Positions 7,834 through 16,312 of a stretch of 64,000 nucleotides of DNA are shown piece by piece. The position numbers and the translations under genes are program-made. Location of the stretch: NCBI RefSeq assembly GCF_900445235.1, contig NZ_UFSM01000001.1:1689501-1753500 (forward strand), given 5' to 3'. The notes under the pieces were generated by a model. It saw nothing but the letters and a program-made list of their open reading frames with translations. It ran no database searches and was not told the DNA's origin. Source of the DNA: Aminobacter aminovorans. GTDB taxonomy: Bacteria; Pseudomonadota; Alphaproteobacteria; Rhizobiales; Rhizobiaceae. Numbering within the stretch: the stretch's first letter is position 1; every line of letters begins with the position of its first letter.

Positions 7834-8775
7834 ATGACCAACTACGCCAAACTCATCGACGCCGAGACCTGGGCCTTCATCGAGCGGACCAATTCCTACT
7901 ATCCGCCTGATACCATCGACTACACGATCGCCCAGCAGCGCGAAATCTACGACCGCATGTGCCGCGAGTTTTTCGCCGGTTATCCCGAGGGCGTGTCGGC
8001 CGAAACGACTGCCATCGTGGCGCCAGGGCGCGACGTGCCGATCCGCGTCTATCGCCTCGCCGGCAAGGCGCCGGAGGCCGTGGTGCTCTATTTTCATGGT
8101 GGGGGCTTCATCCTGGGTGGGCTCGACAGCCATGACGACGTTTGTGCCGAACTCTGCGGTCGCACCGGCTACGAGGTCGTTTCGGTCGACTACCGGCTGG
8201 CGCCCGAGCACAAGCATCCGGCTGCCTTCGACGATGCCATGGCCGCTTTCGAATGGGCGGTGGCGAGATACAGTCAGCCCATCATGCTTGCCGGCGACAG
8301 CGCCGGCGGCAACATCGCGGCTGCCGCCAGCCACGCGACGCGCGGGCACGCAAGGCGTCCGGTCGGGCAATTGCTGGTCTATCCCGGCCTTGGCGGCGAC
8401 CGCAGCCAAGGCTCCTATGTCAGCCACGCCGAGGCGCCGATGCTGACCATGCGTGATCTCGAATTCTACAAGCACATCCGCAGCGGCGGCGAGGACCGCA
8501 CCGGTGACATCACGCTGTCGCCGCTTGCCGACGCCGACTTCGCCAATCTGCCGCCGACAGTCATCATCACGGCCGAATGCGACCCGCTGTCGTCAGACGG
8601 CGAGGCCTATGGCCAGCGTATCGTCGCGGCAGGCGGCAAGGCGTTCTGGCACGAGGAGCCGGGGCTGGTGCACGGCTACCTGAGGGCTCGCCACACCGTC
8701 ACCCGCGCCCGCCAAAGCTTCACCCACATCGTCGATGCGGCGGCCGCGCTGGGGCGAGGCGAGTGGGTGTGGTGA
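7834..8775 (+). CDS. Alpha/beta hydrolase, hormone-sensitive-lipase type esterase
   Basis: 313 residues. The oxyanion motif HGGGF is at residues 88-92 and the nucleophile Ser156 sits in GDSAGG; Asp250 (ECDPL) and His280 (GLVHGY) complete the triad. This is the HSL/group IV esterase pattern. There is no signal peptide, so it is cytoplasmic. As the last gene of the carnitine-type operon it could hydrolyse acylcarnitines or act as a thioesterase releasing carnitine from carnitinyl-CoA before the dehydrogenase step. The family and triad are seen; the substrate is inferred. Confidence 0.85.
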   Translation: MTNYAKLIDAETWAFIERTNSYYPPDTIDYTIAQQREIYDRMCREFFAGYPEGVSAETTAIVAPGRDVPIRVYRLAGKAPEAVVLYFHGGGFILGGLDSHDDVCAELCGRTGYEVVSVDYRLAPEHKHPAAFDDAMAAFEWAVARYSQPIMLAGDSAGGNIAAAASHATRGHARRPVGQLLVYPGLGGDRSQGSYVSHAEAPMLTMRDLEFYKHIRSGGEDRTGDITLSPLADADFANLPPTVIITAECDPLSSDGEAYGQRIVAAGGKAFWHEEPGLVHGYLRARHTVTRARQSFTHIVDAAAALGRGEWVW

Positions 8776-8784
8776 TTGGCTTCT

Positions 8785-8910
8785 TTCTCCCCGTTTACGG
8801 GGAGAAGGTGCCGGCAGGCGGATGAGGGGCGGCACTAACCGATCGAAGTTCTGCGCTGCCCCTCACCCGACCGCTACGCGGCCACCCTCTCCCCGTAAAC
8901 GGGGCGAGGG
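8785..8910. repeat. Facing hairpin repeats between convergent operons
   Basis: A perfect hairpin TTCTCCCCGT / ACGGGGAGAA (8785-8806) and a second one, CCCTCTCCCCGT / ACGGGGCGAGGG (about 8885-8910), face each other as an inverted pair, with GATGAGGGGC and GCCCCTCACC also inverted between them. The element sits exactly between the stop of the esterase gene and the stop of the convergent ABC ATPase gene, so it could serve as a two-way transcription terminator although it lacks long T runs. It looks like another family of rhizobial intergenic palindromes. Confidence 0.75.
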
Positions 8911-8924
8911 AAGGGGCCCGCTGC

Positions 8925-10583
8925 TTAATTCCCGGCGCTTGCCATCCTGCGTCCGCCGATTGCCTTTTCCAGCCAGCCGATCTCCATCTCAGGCACCGAC
9001 GACAGCAGCAGGTCGGTGTAATCGTCGAAGGGCGGCTTCAGCACGTCCGATTTCGGCCCGTAGCGGACCATCTCGCCGCGATACATGACAGCGATGGAGT
9101 CGGCGATGGACTTCACCGTCGCCAAATCGTGGGTGATGAACAGATAGGCGACACCTTCCTCGGCCTGTAGCCCGAGCAGCAGCTTGAGGATGCCGTTGGC
9201 GACCAGCGGATCGAGCGCGCTCGTCACCTCGTCGCAGATGATCAGTCTCGGTTTGGCGGCAAGCGCACGGGCAATGCAGACGCGTTGTTTCTGACCGCCG
9301 GAAAGCTCCGCCGGGTAGCGATCGATGAAACCGCGCCCCATCTCGATCTTGTCCAGCAGTTCGGCGACCCTGGTATCGCGCTCCTTGCCACCCATGCCGA
9401 AATAGAACTCCAGCGGACGGCCGATGATGGTGCCCACGGTCTGGCGTGGGTTCATTGCCACATCGGCCATCTGGTAGATCATCTGCAGTTCGCGCAGGTC
9501 GTCGCGGCTGCGGTCGGCGAGGCGGTTGCCGAGCGTGCGTCCGGCAAAGGTGATGCTGCCTTCTTCGGGCGGCAAAAGGCCGGTTATGGCGCGGGCCAGC
9601 GTCGACTTGCCCGAACCGGACTCGCCCACGACGGCGAGCGTCTGACCGGGCAGGATGTCGACCGAGACGTTCTTGAGCACCTTGATCTTGCCGCCGCCAT
9701 AGGCGGCCGTCACGTTCCGGACCGAAAGGAACGGCGCGGCGCCGGGCTTCTTTTCCTCGTGCTCGATCTCATGCACGGAGACCAGCGCCGAGGTGTATTC
9801 CTGCCGCGGCTCCTTGATGATCTGGCGCGTTCCGCCCCACTCGACCAGCTTGCCATGGCGCAGCACCATGATCTCGTCAGAGACCTGGGCGACGACGGCG
9901 AGGTCGTGACTGATGTAGAGCGCGGCCACACCTGTATCGCGGATCGCGTCCTTGATGGCGGCGAGCACGTCGATCTGGGTGGTGACGTCGAGGGCGGTCG
10001 TCGGTTCGTCGAAGACGATCAGGTCGGGCTCGGAGCACAAGGCCATGGCCGTCATGACGCGCTGCAACTGGCCGCCCGAGACCTGGTGGGGGAAGCGCTT
10101 GCCGATGTTCTCGGGATCGGGAAGGCTGAGTTTCTTGAACAGCGCCACGGCGCGCCGTTCCGCCTCGGCGCGGCTCGCCACGCCGTGCAGGATCGAGGCT
10201 TCGACGACCTGGTCCATCAGCCGGTGCGCCGGGTTGAAGGCGGCCGCCGCCGACTGCGCGACATAGCAGACCTCGCGCCCTCGCAAAGCGCGGATGCCTT
10301 GCGTGCCGCCTTTGCGGATGTCGCGGCCGTTGAGCATGATCTCGCCGCCGGTGATCTTCACGCCACCGCGGCCATAGGCCATGGAGGACAAGCCGATTGT
10401 CGACTTGCCGGCGCCGGATTCGCCGATCAGGCCGAGTACCTTGCCTTTCTCGAGCGTCAGCGACACGTCGTGCACGAGCGTTACCGTGCGCGGCGCTTCG
10501 CCGGGCGGGTAGACCTTGGCCTCGATCCTGAGGTTGCGGATGTCGAGCAGCGGTCCGGAACCATGAACGGGTGCCTTAGCCAT
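8925..10583 (-). CDS. Peptide-type ABC transporter, fused double ATPase (DppD-DppF-like)
   Basis: 552 residues with two complete ABC ATPase halves. Half one has GESGAGKST, VSGGQLQRVM and LIVFDEPTTALD; half two has GESGSGKST, LSGGQKQRVCIARAL and LIICDEVTSALD. Such fusions power PepT-family importers (dipeptides, oligopeptides and other family-5 ligands). The start ATG 10583 follows GGGAGGG by seven bases and overlaps the upstream permease gene by eight bases; a GTG six bases earlier is less likely. It is the last gene of the binding protein - permease - permease - ATPase operon, so the transporter is complete. Confidence 0.93.
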   Translation of the reverse strand: MAKAPVHGSGPLLDIRNLRIEAKVYPPGEAPRTVTLVHDVSLTLEKGKVLGLIGESGAGKSTIGLSSMAYGRGGVKITGGEIMLNGRDIRKGGTQGIRALRGREVCYVAQSAAAAFNPAHRLMDQVVEASILHGVASRAEAERRAVALFKKLSLPDPENIGKRFPHQVSGGQLQRVMTAMALCSEPDLIVFDEPTTALDVTTQIDVLAAIKDAIRDTGVAALYISHDLAVVAQVSDEIMVLRHGKLVEWGGTRQIIKEPRQEYTSALVSVHEIEHEEKKPGAAPFLSVRNVTAAYGGGKIKVLKNVSVDILPGQTLAVVGESGSGKSTLARAITGLLPPEEGSITFAGRTLGNRLADRSRDDLRELQMIYQMADVAMNPRQTVGTIIGRPLEFYFGMGGKERDTRVAELLDKIEMGRGFIDRYPAELSGGQKQRVCIARALAAKPRLIICDEVTSALDPLVANGILKLLLGLQAEEGVAYLFITHDLATVKSIADSIAVMYRGEMVRYGPKSDVLKPPFDDYTDLLLSSVPEMEIGWLEKAIGGRRMASAGN

Positions 10584-11406
10584 TGCCACGCCCTCCCTTG
10601 AGATCGGTGGTGCGGTTGAGCACCCAGTCGGCGACGAGGTTGACGGAGATGGCGAGCGCTGCGATCGCGGCGGCCGGGATCAGTGCGGCCGGGATGCCGA
10701 AGACGATGCCGTCCTTGTTTTCCTTGACCATGCCACCCCAGTCGGCATCTGGCGGTTGCACGCCGAGGCCAAGGAAGGACAGTGCCGACAGGAACAGCAC
10801 GGCATAGATGAAGCGCAGGCCGAGTTCGGAGATCAGCGGCGACAGGGCATTGGGCAAGATCTCGCGGAAAATGATCCAGCCCTTGCCTTCGCCGCGCAGC
10901 TTGGCCGCCTCGACGAAATCCATGACGTTGATATCGACGGCTACCGCCCGCGACAGGCGATAGACGCGGGTGGCGTCGAGGATGCCCATGACCAGGATCA
11001 GCGTCACCACTGTCGACGGCAACACCGACAGCACGACGAGTGCGAAGATCAGCGTCGGGATTGCCATCAAGAGATCGACGAAGCGCGACATGCCGGTGTC
11101 GAGCCAGCCGCCGACGACGGCTGCGGTGAAGCCGAGGATCGCGCCGAGCGAAAACGACAGTGCGGTTGCCATCACGGCGATGAAGATCGTCGTGCGCGCA
11201 CCGAAGATCATGCGCGAGAGCAGGTCGCGGCCAAGATTGTCGGTGCCGAGCAGGAACTGCGACGACATTGGTGCCCAGACGTCGCCAACGATCTCGCCCA
11301 GGCCGTAGGGTGCGATCAGCGGCGCGAAGATCGCCGCGATCAGGAACAATGCGGTCAGTACCAGCCCGATCGCGGCGCCGAGTGGAATATTCTTCAGGTC
11401 AAGCAT
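10576..11406 (-). CDS. ABC transporter permease, DppC-like
   Basis: 276 residues, an inner-membrane permease of the DppC type. An N-terminal transmembrane helix (about 10-32) is followed by a periplasmic stretch with SQFLLGTDNLGRDLLSR, the DppC signature, and then five further helices with the cytoplasmic EAA loop (EAAKLRGEGKGWIIFREILP). It pairs with the DppB-like gene nine bases upstream and overlaps the fused ATPase gene by eight bases. Confidence 0.92.
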   Translation of the reverse strand: MLDLKNIPLGAAIGLVLTALFLIAAIFAPLIAPYGLGEIVGDVWAPMSSQFLLGTDNLGRDLLSRMIFGARTTIFIAVMATALSFSLGAILGFTAAVVGGWLDTGMSRFVDLLMAIPTLIFALVVLSVLPSTVVTLILVMGILDATRVYRLSRAVAVDINVMDFVEAAKLRGEGKGWIIFREILPNALSPLISELGLRFIYAVLFLSALSFLGLGVQPPDADWGGMVKENKDGIVFGIPAALIPAAAIAALAISVNLVADWVLNRTTDLKGGRGNG

Positions 11407-11415
11407 GGCGCGCCC

Positions 11416-12375
11416 TCACTTCGGATGCCTGAGGCGCGGATTGGCCACGATGGCTGCAATGTCGGCGATGATGTTGAGGCCGATATAGACGGCAGCGAAG
11501 ATCAGCCCGACCGCCTGCACCACCGGCACGTCGCGCTTGGCGACATGATCGACCAGATATTGCCCCATGCCGGGATAGACGAAGATCACCTCGATGACGA
11601 CGACGCCGACGATGAGGAAGGCGAGGTTGAGCATGACGACGTTGATCACAGGGGCGATCGCATTGGGGAAGGCGTGCTTGCGGATGATCTCGAAGGGCGA
11701 CAGGCCCTTGAGCTCGGCGGTCTCGATATAGGCAGACTGCATGACGTTGAGGATCGCCGCACGCGTCATGCGCATCATGTGGGCCAGCACCACAAGTGTC
11801 AGGGCCGTTGCCGGCAGGGCGATCGCCCGCATCCGCTCGAGGAACGGCATGCCGTCATAGACGGTGGAGATGCCGGGAAAGATCTGCCATTTCACCGCGA
11901 AGAAATAGACGAGCAGGTAGCCGACGAAGAACTCTGGCAGCGAGGTCGAGGCCAGCGCCAGGCCGGAGATGGTCTTGTCGATCCAGCCATTGCGGTAGCG
12001 CACGGCGAGCAGGCCGAGGATGATGGCCAGCGGGATCGACACGATCGCCGCCCAGAAGGCGAGGAACAGCGTGTTCCACAGCCGCCCGCCGATGGCTGTG
12101 GCGATATCCTGCCGGCTCGAAAGTGCGGTGCCGAGGTCGCCGGTCAAGACGCCGCCGAGCCAGCGGAAATACCTGACATAGGCAGGCGCGTTGAGACCAA
12201 GTTCCTCGCGCAGGTTGGCGAGCGCCTGCGGTGTGGCCGACTGGCCGAGAATGGATTGGGCGACGTCGCCGGGCAGGATCTGGGTGCCGGCGAAGATCAG
12301 GACCGAAACGGCCAGGAGCAGCAGAAGGCCCAGCGCAATGCGCTGGGCTATCAGTTTCAGGATCGGATTGGACAT
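11416..12375 (-). CDS. ABC transporter permease, DppB-like
   Basis: 319 residues. The N-terminal helix (about 10-32) precedes ILPGDVAQSILG and then the BPD_transp_1 domain with about five helices and the EAA-type loop (ETAELKGLSPFEIIRKHAFP). This is the DppB/OppB partner of the DppC-like permease. It follows the binding-protein gene by 16 bases, giving the usual operon order. Confidence 0.92.
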   Translation of the reverse strand: MSNPILKLIAQRIALGLLLLLAVSVLIFAGTQILPGDVAQSILGQSATPQALANLREELGLNAPAYVRYFRWLGGVLTGDLGTALSSRQDIATAIGGRLWNTLFLAFWAAIVSIPLAIILGLLAVRYRNGWIDKTISGLALASTSLPEFFVGYLLVYFFAVKWQIFPGISTVYDGMPFLERMRAIALPATALTLVVLAHMMRMTRAAILNVMQSAYIETAELKGLSPFEIIRKHAFPNAIAPVINVVMLNLAFLIVGVVVIEVIFVYPGMGQYLVDHVAKRDVPVVQAVGLIFAAVYIGLNIIADIAAIVANPRLRHPK

Positions 12376-12391
12376 GCGCTCAATGCCTTTG

Positions 12392-13975
12392 TCAGGCGTT
12401 GAGCCAGCACTTGGACAGTGCGTAGCCGCCCATCATCTCCTGGTTGCCGTCATCGACCCAACCGCCGACCTTGGCGCTGGTGGCGTCGATGAAGTCGTTG
12501 AACATCGGCGTGATGACGCCGCCTTCGTCGCGCACGATCTGGCCCATGTCGGCATAGATCTTCTTGCGCTTCTCCGGATCGAGTTCCGAACGGGCGGCAA
12601 ACAGCATCTTGTCGAAGTCCTCGCGCTGGAAGCGCGTGTCGTTCCACTCGGCCTTCGAATAATAGGCGGTCGAATACATCTGGTCCTGGGTCGGGCGGCC
12701 GCCCCAGTAGGAGGCCGAGAAGGGCTGCTTGTTCCAGACTTCCGACCAGTAGCCGTCGCCGGGTTCGCGCTTGACCTCGAGCGTGATACCCGCCTTGGCG
12801 GCACTCTGCTGGTAGAGCTGGGCGGCGTCGACGGCACCGGGGAAGGCGACGTCGGAGGTGCGCAGCAACACCGAACCGGAATGTCCCGACTTCTTGTAGT
12901 GGAAGGCGGCTTTTTCCGGATCGAACTTGCGCTGTTCCATTTCGGTGAACAGCGGATAGGCCTTGTTGATCGGCGTGTCGTTTCCGACCGAGCCATATCC
13001 CATCAGGATCTTCTGCAGCATCTCCTCGCGGTCGAGCGCATATTTCAACGCCAGCCGGAGATCGTTATTGTCGAAGGGAGCGGTGTTGCAGTGGGCAATG
13101 AAGACATAGTGGCCGCGGCCGGCGACGTTGCGGATGACCACGCCGGGCACGCGCTTGATCAACTCGACGATCTTCGGCTCGACGCGGTTGATGATGTCGA
13201 CCTGGCCGCCCTGGAGTGCCGATGTACGCGCCGTGGCATCATTGATGACGATGATCTCGATCTGGTCGGCAAAGCCGCGGTCGTCGCGCCAGTAGTTGGC
13301 GAACTTCTCACCGCCGAGGCGCACGCCGGCTTCGTTGACCGTGACCTTGTAGGGGCCTGTGCCGATGCCGGCATCTGGCTTGTCCTTGCCGCCATTGGGC
13401 TGGATCATCAGATGGTAGTCGTCGAGCAGGAACGGTAGGTCGGCGTTGGCGTCCTTGAGTTCGAAGACGACGTTCTGGCCGTCGGCCTTGACCGAGGCGA
13501 TGCCGCCCATCAGGCCGAGCGCGCCGGACTTTGCCTTCTCGTCGGAGTGGCGCTCGATGGTGGCGACGACGTCTGCCGGCGTCATCTCCTGGCCGTTGTG
13601 GAACTGCACGCCCTTGCGGATCTTGAAGGTCCAGGTCTTGGCGTCGTCGGAAGCCCCCCACTCCTCGGCCAGCGCCGGCTTGGGCTCGCCCTCAGCCGAG
13701 ATCTGCACCAACTGCTCGCCCCACTGGCGACCGAAGAAATAGGGCACCTGGCTCGACCAGGATGCAGGGTCGAGGCTGTCGGTGGCTGCACCACCCTGCA
13801 TGCCGGCGCGCAGGATGCCGCCCTTGACGGGCCCTTCGGCCCTGGCGGCGCTGGCCAGCAACGAGTTTGCGAAAGTTGCCGCGACGCCCAGGGCCGCAGC
13901 GCGGCCCAGGAAATCGCGACGGTTCAATTTGCCCGCAGCGACTCGGCGGCTCAGATATTCCAGTTCATTCGACAT
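12392..13975 (-). CDS. ABC transporter substrate-binding protein, family 5
   Basis: 527 residues. The N terminus carries a twin-arginine signal (NRRDFLGRAAALG) and a cleavage region near ASAARA, so it is exported folded through Tat. The body is a family-5 solute-binding protein (WTFKIRKGVQFHNGQEMTPADVVATI; GTGPYKV; ALKYALDREEML). The family takes up peptides, but also opines, nickel and quaternary amines, so the ligand is open; the neighbouring carnitine-type genes make a betaine or acylcarnitine ligand possible. It is the first gene of the transporter operon; a perfect inverted repeat lies about 85 bases upstream. Confidence 0.92.
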   Translation of the reverse strand: MSNELEYLSRRVAAGKLNRRDFLGRAAALGVAATFANSLLASAARAEGPVKGGILRAGMQGGAATDSLDPASWSSQVPYFFGRQWGEQLVQISAEGEPKPALAEEWGASDDAKTWTFKIRKGVQFHNGQEMTPADVVATIERHSDEKAKSGALGLMGGIASVKADGQNVVFELKDANADLPFLLDDYHLMIQPNGGKDKPDAGIGTGPYKVTVNEAGVRLGGEKFANYWRDDRGFADQIEIIVINDATARTSALQGGQVDIINRVEPKIVELIKRVPGVVIRNVAGRGHYVFIAHCNTAPFDNNDLRLALKYALDREEMLQKILMGYGSVGNDTPINKAYPLFTEMEQRKFDPEKAAFHYKKSGHSGSVLLRTSDVAFPGAVDAAQLYQQSAAKAGITLEVKREPGDGYWSEVWNKQPFSASYWGGRPTQDQMYSTAYYSKAEWNDTRFQREDFDKMLFAARSELDPEKRKKIYADMGQIVRDEGGVITPMFNDFIDATSAKVGGWVDDGNQEMMGGYALSKCWLNA

Positions 13976-14060
13976 TGGAAAGGCTCCTCACTCTGGCGGT
14001 CGTTATTGCTCGACTTCTGGTGGCAATATTGACCGTAACGTAAGGGCATCAGCAAGGCCG

Positions 14061-14097
14061 AATGCGACATCGAGTGGCGCAATCTCCATGTCGCATT
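14061..14097. promoter_or_regulatory. Perfect inverted repeat upstream of the ABC transporter operon
   Basis: AATGCGACAT (14061-14070) and ATGTCGCATT (14088-14097) are perfect 10-base arms separated by 17 bases. It lies in the 142-base gap between the CocE-type gene and the binding-protein gene, on the 5' side of the transporter operon. The wide spacing is like an operator for a dimeric regulator bound on one DNA face. No T run follows, so a terminator is less likely. The regulator is unknown; the GlxA-type protein is one candidate. Confidence 0.5.
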
Positions 14098-14117
14098 TGG
14101 ACTAAGCCGCTTTCGCG

Positions 14118-16118
14118 TCAGATGTGGTCGCGCGCGATGATTTCGTCGAAATCGCGCTCGAAGACGAGCTTGTCGCCTTCATAAGCCTCGATCCGACCAG
14201 TCAACTGGAAGTTTTGGCGATCGGAGCGCATTGTCGTGAAAGTTTCCGTCCGGATCGCCCAGTCGTTTCTCGACAAAGTCTGTGTCCAGTGGGTCTCGCC
14301 ATGGGCAGAAAGCGGGTCGGACCGGTCGATTGTCCAGTGCTCGCGCGCGACATCGCCGATGACAAGGCCGTGGTCGGAATCGCGGATTTCGCCGAAGTCG
14401 TCGACGATGTTCAAGGTCACCGTGCCGTCGATGCGTTCGACCGTGCGGCTGTTCGAGCTTTCGCGCAGCGTCTCGGTCTGCCAGGGCGTGGCGCCTTCGG
14501 GCTCTTCGAATCTCCACTCTTCGCCATCGCCCGATGGACGCACCGGCAGCTCGATCGCGCCGCCATGCAGCGTCAGCGTCACTTCCTCCGGCGATGGCCA
14601 GACCAGCGGCCAGTAGGTCGAGGAAATGGCGACACGCAGCCTATTGCCCGGCAGCACGCGGTACGCAATATCGTCGAGCTTGACGGTGATCTCCATCGTC
14701 TCGCCTGGCACAACGTCGTGGGGGAATTCGTGGCCGTTGCGGTGGCAGAGGTTGAGCACGCCATAGGTGATGCGCGTCGAGGCGCCGTCAGGCTGGACAT
14801 CGCAAAGGCGCACCGCGACCATCGCCCGCCGGCGATCGGCGGCGAGCTTGAGCCGGATGACAGGCGCTCCGACGATGTCGAGCGGCGCGTCGAGCGTGGC
14901 ACCGTCGAAACATGCGGATTTGCCGTCGTCGATGCGTTGGTCACCGGGTAGTTCGGGCCCGAGCCAGATGGCGCAATATTCGCCACCATCCATGCCGCAG
15001 TCCTGCGGTGAGTTGATTGTCAGCTTCTCCGTCAGCGTAGCTGTTTCCGACAGTTGCCCATTCGCGCCAAGCCTGAGTTGCCTGGCCTGGATACCAGGCG
15101 TTGGCCATTGCTGTTCCGCAATCCAGCGGCCCGGTCGTTCAAGATACCAGTCGCGTGGCGGCTCGGAATCCATGACGTAGAGCCGCATCGCCGGATCGCC
15201 TTCAACGCCGGTGTCGATGCCCTTGAGCCAGTGGTCCCACCAGCGTAGCGCCTCCTGCAGGAAGCCGATGGCCGGTTTGGGTACGGCGAAATGCGGGTAT
15301 TTGTGAATCCAGGGGCCGACGATGCCCTTGACCGGCGCCTTCACGCCCTCGACCAAGCGGGACACCGCATTCTTGTAGGCGTCGCCCCAGCCGCCGATTG
15401 CCAGCACCGCCGCCTTGATCGTGGAAAAATCCTCATTGACCGAGCCGCGCTTCCAGTAGGCGTCGCGGGTCTGGTGCCTGAGCCAGACCGCCGGCAGGAA
15501 CGGCTCGTGCTCAAGCCGGTCGAGCCACATGTCGCGCCACTTTTCGCCGACCAGCGCCGGATCCGGCGGCCTGGAGGAGTAGGACAGCATTGTCGCTCCC
15601 CAGCCCATGTTCTCGTTCAACAGCAGGCCGCCCTTGTAGTGGATGTCGTCGGCGTAGCGGTCGTCGGTCGAGCACAAGGTGATGATGGCCTTCAGCGCCT
15701 TGGGCTGTTTCGCCGCCACCTGCAGGCCGTTGAAGCCGCCCCAGGAGATGCCCATCATGCCGACCTTGCCGCTGCACCATGGCTGCGCCGCTGCCCATGC
15801 GATGACGTCGCATGCGTCCTGCCATTCCTGCTCGGTATACTCGTCGTCCATCAGCCCTTCGGAATCGCCGTTGCCGCGCATGTCGACGCGGATCGAGGCG
15901 TAGCCATGGCCGGCGAAATAGGGATGGGTCAGGCAGTCGCGCGTCGTCGTGCCGTCGCGCTTGCGGTAGGGCAGGTGCTCGAGGATGGCCGGCACCGGGT
16001 CCTGGTCGGCATCAGCCGGCATCCACACCCGCGCCGACAGGCGCGTGCCGTCGGGCATGATGATGCCCATGTCAGGGAATTCGACGATGTCGCGCGGAAA
16101 ATCGATGATGGTCTTCAT
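14118..16118 (-). CDS. CocE/NonD-family serine hydrolase
   Basis: 666 residues of the X-Pro dipeptidyl-peptidase/CocE family: an alpha/beta hydrolase domain (about 15-320) and a C-terminal jelly-roll domain (PepX_C, about 340-570). The nucleophile Ser125 sits in GISWGG; HLPYRKRDGT and RGNGDSEG are typical. These enzymes cleave esters or amides, for example cocaine esterase and glutaryl-acylases. The start ATG 16118 follows GGGAG; a longer frame reaches 16238 but only by reading through the intergenic repeat at 16139-16242. It precedes the ABC operon on the same strand and may process its imported substrate. Confidence 0.88.
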   Translation of the reverse strand: MKTIIDFPRDIVEFPDMGIIMPDGTRLSARVWMPADADQDPVPAILEHLPYRKRDGTTTRDCLTHPYFAGHGYASIRVDMRGNGDSEGLMDDEYTEQEWQDACDVIAWAAAQPWCSGKVGMMGISWGGFNGLQVAAKQPKALKAIITLCSTDDRYADDIHYKGGLLLNENMGWGATMLSYSSRPPDPALVGEKWRDMWLDRLEHEPFLPAVWLRHQTRDAYWKRGSVNEDFSTIKAAVLAIGGWGDAYKNAVSRLVEGVKAPVKGIVGPWIHKYPHFAVPKPAIGFLQEALRWWDHWLKGIDTGVEGDPAMRLYVMDSEPPRDWYLERPGRWIAEQQWPTPGIQARQLRLGANGQLSETATLTEKLTINSPQDCGMDGGEYCAIWLGPELPGDQRIDDGKSACFDGATLDAPLDIVGAPVIRLKLAADRRRAMVAVRLCDVQPDGASTRITYGVLNLCHRNGHEFPHDVVPGETMEITVKLDDIAYRVLPGNRLRVAISSTYWPLVWPSPEEVTLTLHGGAIELPVRPSGDGEEWRFEEPEGATPWQTETLRESSNSRTVERIDGTVTLNIVDDFGEIRDSDHGLVIGDVAREHWTIDRSDPLSAHGETHWTQTLSRNDWAIRTETFTTMRSDRQNFQLTGRIEAYEGDKLVFERDFDEIIARDHI

Positions 16119-16138
16119 GCTTGGCTCCCTGCGCCATC

Positions 16139-16242
16139 CTACAGCGCCGCGCGTCCCTGCGGACGCGCAAAGGACGCTGTAGCGCTTAAGTCTGTGCATG
16201 ATCCTTGGCCGAAAATCGACTTCGATTTTCGAGGTCATGCAC
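16139..16242. repeat. Rhizobiales twin-hairpin intergenic repeat, copy 2 (inverted)
   Basis: The same two modules as at 1231-1334 in the opposite orientation. CTACAGCG / CGCTGTAG (16139-16146 / 16175-16182) encloses GCGCGTCC / GGACGCGC; GTGCATGA / TCATGCAC (16194-16201 / 16235-16242) encloses CGAAAATCGA and TCGATTTTCG. The outer arms have compensatory differences from copy 1 (TTAGAGCG versus CTACAGCG) that keep the pairing, which suggests that structure is what is conserved. The remaining bases to 16312 show nothing else. Confidence 0.8.
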
Positions 16243-16312
16243 TTGGCGACAGGTTGCCAAACGCAAAGTCTGTGGCATGAGCCAGCGAGCGGATTTCTCT
16301 GGCCTGTTCGCG

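Noticed and set aside
10756..12402. A 548-residue plus-strand open frame across the two ABC permease genes
   Set aside because: Rich in Asp, His and Gln, as expected from reading hydrophobic codons backwards; the permease frames are plainly real.
14118..16238. Longer 706-residue version of the CocE-type protein
   Set aside because: The extra 40 residues are coded by the twin-hairpin repeat, and the ATG at 16118 has a ribosome site and family-like N terminus.
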